Assembly (NCBI RefSeq): GCF_002222635.1 | Contig: NZ_CP022415.1 | Location: 2,418,001-2,482,000 of the forward strand | Source: Pseudosulfitobacter pseudonitzschiae | GTDB taxonomy: Bacteria; Pseudomonadota; Alphaproteobacteria; Rhodobacterales; Rhodobacteraceae | DNA: 64,000 nt | Direction of reading: 5' to 3' | Shown here: positions 60,218 to 64,000 of the stretch, piece by piece | Numbering within the stretch: the first letter of the stretch is position 1 | How the letters are laid out: each line of letters begins with the position of its first letter | Made by a program: the position numbers and the translations under genes | Notes under the pieces: generated by a model | What the model saw: the letters and a program-made list of their open reading frames with translations, nothing else | Databases searched by the model: none | What the model was told of the DNA's origin: nothing

Positions 60218-61393
60218 ATGACCAACGTCGTCATCGCCTCTGCCGCACGCACCGCTGTCGGCAGCTTTACTGGCTCTTTTGCTGGCACCCCCGCGCACGA
60301 TCTGGGCGCCGCTGTACTTGAGGCGATCGTCGAGCGGGCCGGCATCGACAAGTCGGAGGTCAGCGAGACCATTCTGGGTCAGGTTCTGACCGCCGCCCAA
60401 GGGCAGAATCCCGCCCGTCAGGCACATATCAATGCAGGCCTGCCAATCGAAAGCGCCGCATGGAGCATCAATCAGGTGTGTGGTTCCGGCCTGCGCGCCA
60501 TCGCTTTGGCGGCGCAACACATCCAGTTGGGTGATGCCAGCATTGTGGCCGCAGGCGGTCAGGAAAACATGTCGATGAGCCCCCACGCCGCAAACCTACG
60601 TATGGGTCACAAAATGGGCGACATGCAATACATCGACACGATGATCCGCGATGGTCTGTGGGATGCGTTCAACGGTTATCACATGGGTCAAACCGCCGAG
60701 AACGTTGCCGAAAAATGGCAAATCAACCGCGACCAGCAGGACGAATTCGCCGTAGCATCGCAGAACAAGGCCGAAGCGGCCCAGAAGGCGGGCAAGTTTC
60801 AGGACGAAATCACCCCCTTTACCGTCAAAGGCCGCAAGGCAGACATCGTTGTGGACAGTGACGAATACATCCGCCACGGCGCCACAATGGAAGCGATGCA
60901 AAAACTGCGCCCCGCTTTCACCAAGGACGGATCGGTGACAGCTGCCAACGCATCGGGTCTGAACGACGGTGCCGCTGGCGCGTTGCTGATGTCCGCCGAC
61001 AACGCCGAAAAGCGCGGGATCGAGCCGCTGGCGCGAATCGTATCCTACGCCACAGTTGGTCTTGACCCGAAGATCATGGGCGCGGGCCCGATCTTTGCCT
61101 CGCGCAAAGCCTTGGAAAAGGCCGGTTGGAAGGCTGAAGATCTGGATCTGGTCGAAGCCAACGAAGCCTTTGCCGCGCAGGCCTGTGCCGTGAACAAGGA
61201 TATGGGCTGGGATCCATCCATTGTGAACGTCAACGGCGGCGCCATCGCCATCGGCCACCCCATCGGCGCATCTGGCGCGCGAATTCTGAACACTTTGGTG
61301 TTCGAAATGAAACGCCGTGGTGCCAAAAAGGGCCTTGCTACACTGTGCATCGGCGGCGGCATGGGTGTCGCAATGTGCATCGAACGCCCTTAA
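60218..61393 (+). CDS. phaA: Acetyl-CoA C-acetyltransferase (beta-ketothiolase)
   Basis: A 391-residue thiolase that condenses two acetyl-CoA to acetoacetyl-CoA. The nucleophilic C88 is in [11 protein letters not shown], the catalytic His in [13 protein letters not shown] and the second Cys in [12 protein letters not shown]. With phaB downstream it supplies 3-hydroxybutyryl-CoA for polyhydroxybutyrate; phaC lies outside the window. ATG at 60218 follows AGAGGAT. Confidence 0.97.
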   Translation: MTNVVIASAARTAVGSFTGSFAGTPAHDLGAAVLEAIVERAGIDKSEVSETILGQVLTAAQGQNPARQAHINAGLPIESAAWSINQVCGSGLRAIALAAQHIQLGDASIVAAGGQENMSMSPHAANLRMGHKMGDMQYIDTMIRDGLWDAFNGYHMGQTAENVAEKWQINRDQQDEFAVASQNKAEAAQKAGKFQDEITPFTVKGRKADIVVDSDEYIRHGATMEAMQKLRPAFTKDGSVTAANASGLNDGAAGALLMSADNAEKRGIEPLARIVSYATVGLDPKIMGAGPIFASRKALEKAGWKAEDLDLVEANEAFAAQACAVNKDMGWDPSIVNVNGGAIAIGHPIGASGARILNTLVFEMKRRGAKKGLATLCIGGGMGVAMCIERP

Positions 61394-61725
61394 TTTCAAA
61401 CATGCCGCGCAATATAGTTGCGGGCATGAAGTGAAATGGGTAACAAGATTTCGCGGCACATCAAGTGTCGCGGAATCTTAAGGTCACACACATGTCGATC
61501 CTAACAGCGCTTACCGATCAGATCGACGTCTGCACCACGCAGCGTGACCCGGATGCACCCTTTGGGGTCGACATCCACCAAAAGCGCAAAATTTGCCTTA
61601 TGCCCCCGCGTTTTATGCAATGCTCGAATTGACAGAACCTTGTCACAATTATCGCGGTAGATGCATGGACGCCCTAGGCGGATACACGCAAGAATAGAAC
61701 AAAGCCCATCAGGAGGAGAAACATA
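61394..61725. other. 332 bp region between phaA and phaB
   Basis: Contains a hairpin right after phaA (61401-61427) and a possible 46-codon ORF at 61492-61632 (ATG after AAGGT), which has rare codons and no recognisable family. The AGGAGGAG ribosome-binding site of phaB lies at its right end. Confidence 0.5.
61401..61427 (+). terminator. Hairpin after phaA
   Basis: CATGCCGCGCAA / TTGCGGGCATG with one bulged base and a 5-base loop, eight bases after the phaA stop. No T tract follows, so it may be an RNA-stability element rather than a terminator. Confidence 0.5.
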
Positions 61726-62448
61726 ATGTCCAGAGTTGCACTTGTTACCGGAGGATCACGCGGGATCGGCGCCGCCATTTCGCAAGCATTGAAAGACGCA
61801 GGGTACAGCGTCGCCGCAACCTATGCAGGCAATGACGAAGCCGCTGCAAAATTCACTGAAGAATCCGGTATCAAAACCTACAAGTGGAACGTCGCCAACT
61901 ATGACGAAAGCAAAGCGGGCATCGCGCAGGTCGAATCCGACCTTGGTCCTGTTGACGTTGTGGTTGCCAACGCGGGCATCACCCGTGACGCACCGTTCCA
62001 TAAAATGACCCCCGAACACTGGCACGAGGTTATCGATACAAACCTGACAGGCGTTTTCAACACCGTTCACCCCGTCTGGCCCGGTATGCGTGAACGCAAA
62101 TTCGGCCGCGTGATTGTCATCAGTTCGATCAACGGTCAAAAGGGGCAATTCGCACAAGTGAACTATGCCGCGACCAAGGCGGGCGATCTGGGCATCGTCA
62201 AATCTCTGGCCCAAGAGGGCGCGCGTGCAGGCATCACCGCCAACGCCATCTGCCCCGGCTATATCGGCACCGATATGGTCATGGCCGTGCCGGAAAAAGT
62301 CCGCGAATCGATCATCGCGCAAATCCCCACAGGCCGTCTGGGAGAACCGGAAGAAATCGCACGTTGCGTCGTATTTCTGGCGTCAGACGATTCGGGATTC
62401 ATCAACGGTTCGACCATTTCGGCCAACGGTGCGCAGTTCTTCGTCTAA
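61726..62448 (+). CDS. phaB: Acetoacetyl-CoA reductase
   Basis: A 240-residue short-chain dehydrogenase that reduces acetoacetyl-CoA to (R)-3-hydroxybutyryl-CoA with NADPH. The cofactor site is VTGGSRGIGAAI, and the catalytic tetrad includes N (ANAGITRDAP), S (ISSINGQ) and YAATK; the C-terminal GSTISANGAQFFV is typical of PhaB. A strong AGGAGGAG site precedes the ATG. It closes the phaAB pair and is followed by a terminator. Confidence 0.97.
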   Translation: MSRVALVTGGSRGIGAAISQALKDAGYSVAATYAGNDEAAAKFTEESGIKTYKWNVANYDESKAGIAQVESDLGPVDVVVANAGITRDAPFHKMTPEHWHEVIDTNLTGVFNTVHPVWPGMRERKFGRVIVISSINGQKGQFAQVNYAATKAGDLGIVKSLAQEGARAGITANAICPGYIGTDMVMAVPEKVRESIIAQIPTGRLGEPEEIARCVVFLASDDSGFINGSTISANGAQFFV

Positions 62449-62467
62449 CCTGATCTGAAATTACGGC

Positions 62468-62503
62468 AACCGGCGCGCCCCAGTGGCGCGCCGGTTTTGT
62501 TTT
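62468..62503 (+). terminator. Rho-independent terminator after phaB
   Basis: Perfect 12 bp stem AACCGGCGCGCC / GGCGCGCCGGTT with a 5-base loop, followed by TTGTTTT. It ends 20-55 bp past the phaB stop. Confidence 0.95.
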
Positions 62504-62533
62504 GACCTCGCAAAATATTTTGAACACCATCAC

Positions 62534-62548
62534 TAGACGACCGGTCTA
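62534..62548. promoter_or_regulatory. Palindromic operator TAGAC-N5-GTCTA upstream of the TetR gene
   Basis: TAGACGACCGGTCTA, with inverted TAGAC/GTCTA arms, resembles operators of NemR-like TetR repressors. It lies 21 bp before the TetR ATG, so it fits autorepression and shared control of the downstream oxidoreductase. Confidence 0.65.
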
Positions 62549-62568
62549 TTACTTACTATCTAACGGGC

Positions 62569-63174
62569 ATGACACAGCCAAGAAAATCAGAACAAACTCG
62601 CCAACACATCTTGGAAACAGGGCGTGAACTGGTCTTGCACGGTGGCTTTAGCGGCGTGGGACTGTCCCAGATCCTCGCTGCCAGCGGCGTGCCAAAAGGA
62701 TCATTCTACTACTACTTTGCGTCGAAAGAGGTCTTTGGATGCGCCCTGTTGCAGGACTATGTCGACGACTATCTTGGCCGGTTTGACGCATTGGCCGATG
62801 GCGCGGGGACGGCCGGTGCCAAGCTGCGCAACTATTGGACTGCGTGGCTGGACAACGACAAGGCCAGCGGCATCGCATCAGGCTGTTTGGTCGTGAAACT
62901 GGCAGCCGAGATCGCAGATTTGTCCAACGACATGCGCATGATTCTGGATGCAGGCGTTGACCAGATGACCGCCCGCATCGCCGATTTGCTACGCGCCGGA
63001 GCCGCCGATGGCACTGTGCACGCCCTGCCCGACCCCGACGCCACGGCCCGCGTACTTTACGCGCAATGGCTGGGGGCCGCAATCCTGTCAAAGCTGTCTC
63101 AAACAGACAGTGCCCTGCGCGACGCGTTGCAAGACACCACGCGCCGCCTTTCACCTGAACAGACTGAAAAATAA
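62569..63174 (+). CDS. TetR family transcriptional regulator
   Basis: A 201-residue repressor. The N-terminal HTH spans about residues 8-55 (EQTRQHILETGRELVLHGGF, then GVGLSQILAASGVPKGSFYY); the C-terminal ligand domain is unremarkable. It is followed 10 bp later by the oxidoreductase it probably controls, and a TAGAC-type palindrome lies just upstream. This layout matches nem-type electrophile sensing, which is inference. Confidence 0.95.
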   Translation: MTQPRKSEQTRQHILETGRELVLHGGFSGVGLSQILAASGVPKGSFYYYFASKEVFGCALLQDYVDDYLGRFDALADGAGTAGAKLRNYWTAWLDNDKASGIASGCLVVKLAAEIADLSNDMRMILDAGVDQMTARIADLLRAGAADGTVHALPDPDATARVLYAQWLGAAILSKLSQTDSALRDALQDTTRRLSPEQTEK

Positions 63175-63184
63175 GGAATCTCCC

Positions 63185-64000
63185 ATGAAAGCTGCAATCC
63201 ACGACACCTTTGGTGAACCCGCCGACGTGCTCGAAACCAAAACCATCAACACCCCCGAACCCGCCGCTGGCGAGGTCCGGATCAAGACGCTGCTGTCGCC
63301 GATCCACAACCATGATCTGTGGACCATTCGCGGGAATTATGGCTACAAACCCGAACTGCCAGGCGCTATCGGCGGCTCCGAAGCGGTCGGTACAATCGAA
63401 GCAGCCGGCGACGGGGTTGACGCCGAACTGATCGGCCAACGTGTCAGCATCGCGGGCGTTCACGGCACATGGGCCGACTATTTCATCGCCCCCGCAGGTG
63501 GCGTTTTGCCCCTGCCCGCCACCATCTCGGACACTATGGGCGCGCAACTGATCGCCATGCCGTTCAGCGCGATTTCACTGTTAGACATGCTGCAGGCCGA
63601 AAAAGGCGACTGGATCATACAGACTGCAGCTAACGGTGCCGTGGGTAAAATCATGGCCGTTCTGGCCAAGTCGCGTGGCATCAATCTGCTGAACCTTGTG
63701 CGCCGCGACGAAGCGGTGACCGAACTGACCAGCATGGGGATCGACAACGTGCTGTCCACCTCTGACGCCGACTGGAAATCCAAGGCACAGGCGTTGGTAG
63801 GCAAGGCCGGTGCGGTTTCGGCCATTGATTCTGTCGGCGGTGATCTGGCCAGCGATCTGACCGACCTGCTGGGCAGCAACGGCGAATTGGTGGTGTTTGG
63901 TACAGCCACGGGGGCGCCACTGGAATTGTCCTCGGGCACGTTGATCATAAAGCAGATCACTGTCAAAGGCTTCTGGGGTTCGAAAGTCGGCAGCGACATG
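63185..64000 (+). CDS. Zinc-free medium-chain dehydrogenase/quinone-oxidoreductase-like protein (cut by window edge)
   Basis: 272 codons are visible; the C terminus is beyond 64000. The N-terminal GroES-like domain (MKAAIHDTFGEPADVLETKT...) lacks the zinc-binding Cys of alcohol dehydrogenases, and the Rossmann motif is AANGAVGKIMAVL. This points to the MDR branch with quinone oxidoreductases and enoyl reductases such as AcuI or MECR. The substrate is unknown; the TetR neighbour suggests induction by a reactive carbonyl or enoyl compound. The start ATG at 63185 follows AAGGAATC. Confidence 0.9.
   Translation, partial: MKAAIHDTFGEPADVLETKTINTPEPAAGEVRIKTLLSPIHNHDLWTIRGNYGYKPELPGAIGGSEAVGTIEAAGDGVDAELIGQRVSIAGVHGTWADYFIAPAGGVLPLPATISDTMGAQLIAMPFSAISLLDMLQAEKGDWIIQTAANGAVGKIMAVLAKSRGINLLNLVRRDEAVTELTSMGIDNVLSTSDADWKSKAQALVGKAGAVSAIDSVGGDLASDLTDLLGSNGELVVFGTATGAPLELSSGTLIIKQITVKGFWGSKVGSDM

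Noticed and set aside
60218-62448. Complete polyhydroxybutyrate operon
   Set aside because: Only phaA and phaB are present; phaC, phaP and phaR are not in the window.

Overview
This 64 kb window is a stretch of core chromosome from an alphaproteobacterium, most likely a member of the Roseobacter group (Rhodobacteraceae). The signs are a GC-rich sequence with strong codon bias, an F1 ATPase operon in the order atpH-A-G-D-C without F0 genes, a fused ATP sulfurylase/APS kinase, lrp divergent from trxB, an lgt-methyltransferase-pgeF operon, and several families typical of this clade (DUF1150 beside Hsp20, DUF2125, DUF2161, a GSCFA protein, an H-type lectin protein, a Hint-domain protein). There is no rRNA, tRNA, insertion sequence, integrase, phage module or CRISPR array. 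Genes are densely packed, often with 4-8 bp start/stop overlaps and with convergent 3' overlaps.

Layout. 1-8 kb: the start of arsH with a small HTH-like protein, tdk, a leftward operon (proC, csaA, 2-hydroxyacid dehydrogenase), ybjN-like and ubiK-like genes, then lgt-midA-pgeF. 8-16.4 kb: a tiny conserved ORF, a degenerate Hint protein, lrp/trxB, a large GSCFA protein, a membrane-bound cyclase with a 2Fe-2S domain, and sat-cysC closed by a perfect terminator. 16.4-27 kb: a family 10 glycosyltransferase, phzF, DUF1150/Hsp20, ydcH, purEK, an orphan phnM, a secreted lipase, Nudix, EamA, GNAT and groESL with a CIRCE operator. 27-37 kb: a TraB/GumN protein, DUF2161, MmcQ, ppaC, a HAD phosphatase, MaoC, ribF-ycgN-ltaE, two further small enzymes and prs. 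37-43 kb: an H-type lectin gene and the F1 ATPase operon. 43-57 kb: aldolase, methyltransferase/gloB, clpA, an M23 peptidase, a MotA/MotB-like membrane pair, ChaC, DUF2125, extensin-like, tyrA/hisC. 57-64 kb: a truncated UdgX-like gene, rpsD, tag, an EAL phosphodiesterase, phaA-phaB, and a TetR regulator with a downstream oxidoreductase cut by the window edge.

How it works together. Most genes are housekeeping: energy (F1 ATPase, pyrophosphatase), proteostasis (GroESL, Hsp20, ClpA), purine and amino-acid synthesis (purEK, prs, proC, hisC, tyrA), sulfate activation, envelope maintenance (lgt, pgeF, M23, extensin-like, MotAB-like pair) and carbon storage (phaAB).

No defence island or obvious mobile system is present. 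The most interesting items are: (i) a two-gene MotA/MotB-like ion-motor pair whose MotB-like partner carries an enormous predicted coiled coil (48983-52260); (ii) a membrane protein joining a histidine-rich helical bundle, a 2Fe-2S ferredoxin domain and a class III cyclase (12764-14428); (iii) a UdgX-like gene that looks like the remnant of a longer DUF4130-UdgX fusion (57072-57671); (iv) a family of two-hairpin intergenic repeats, three nearly identical copies and one diverged, placed at gene 3' ends (36991, 42800, 48929, 53937); and (v) a cluster of three inverted repeats ahead of the arsH-linked regulator (689-812). Starts, domains and motifs were read by eye from the sequence; no database search was run.
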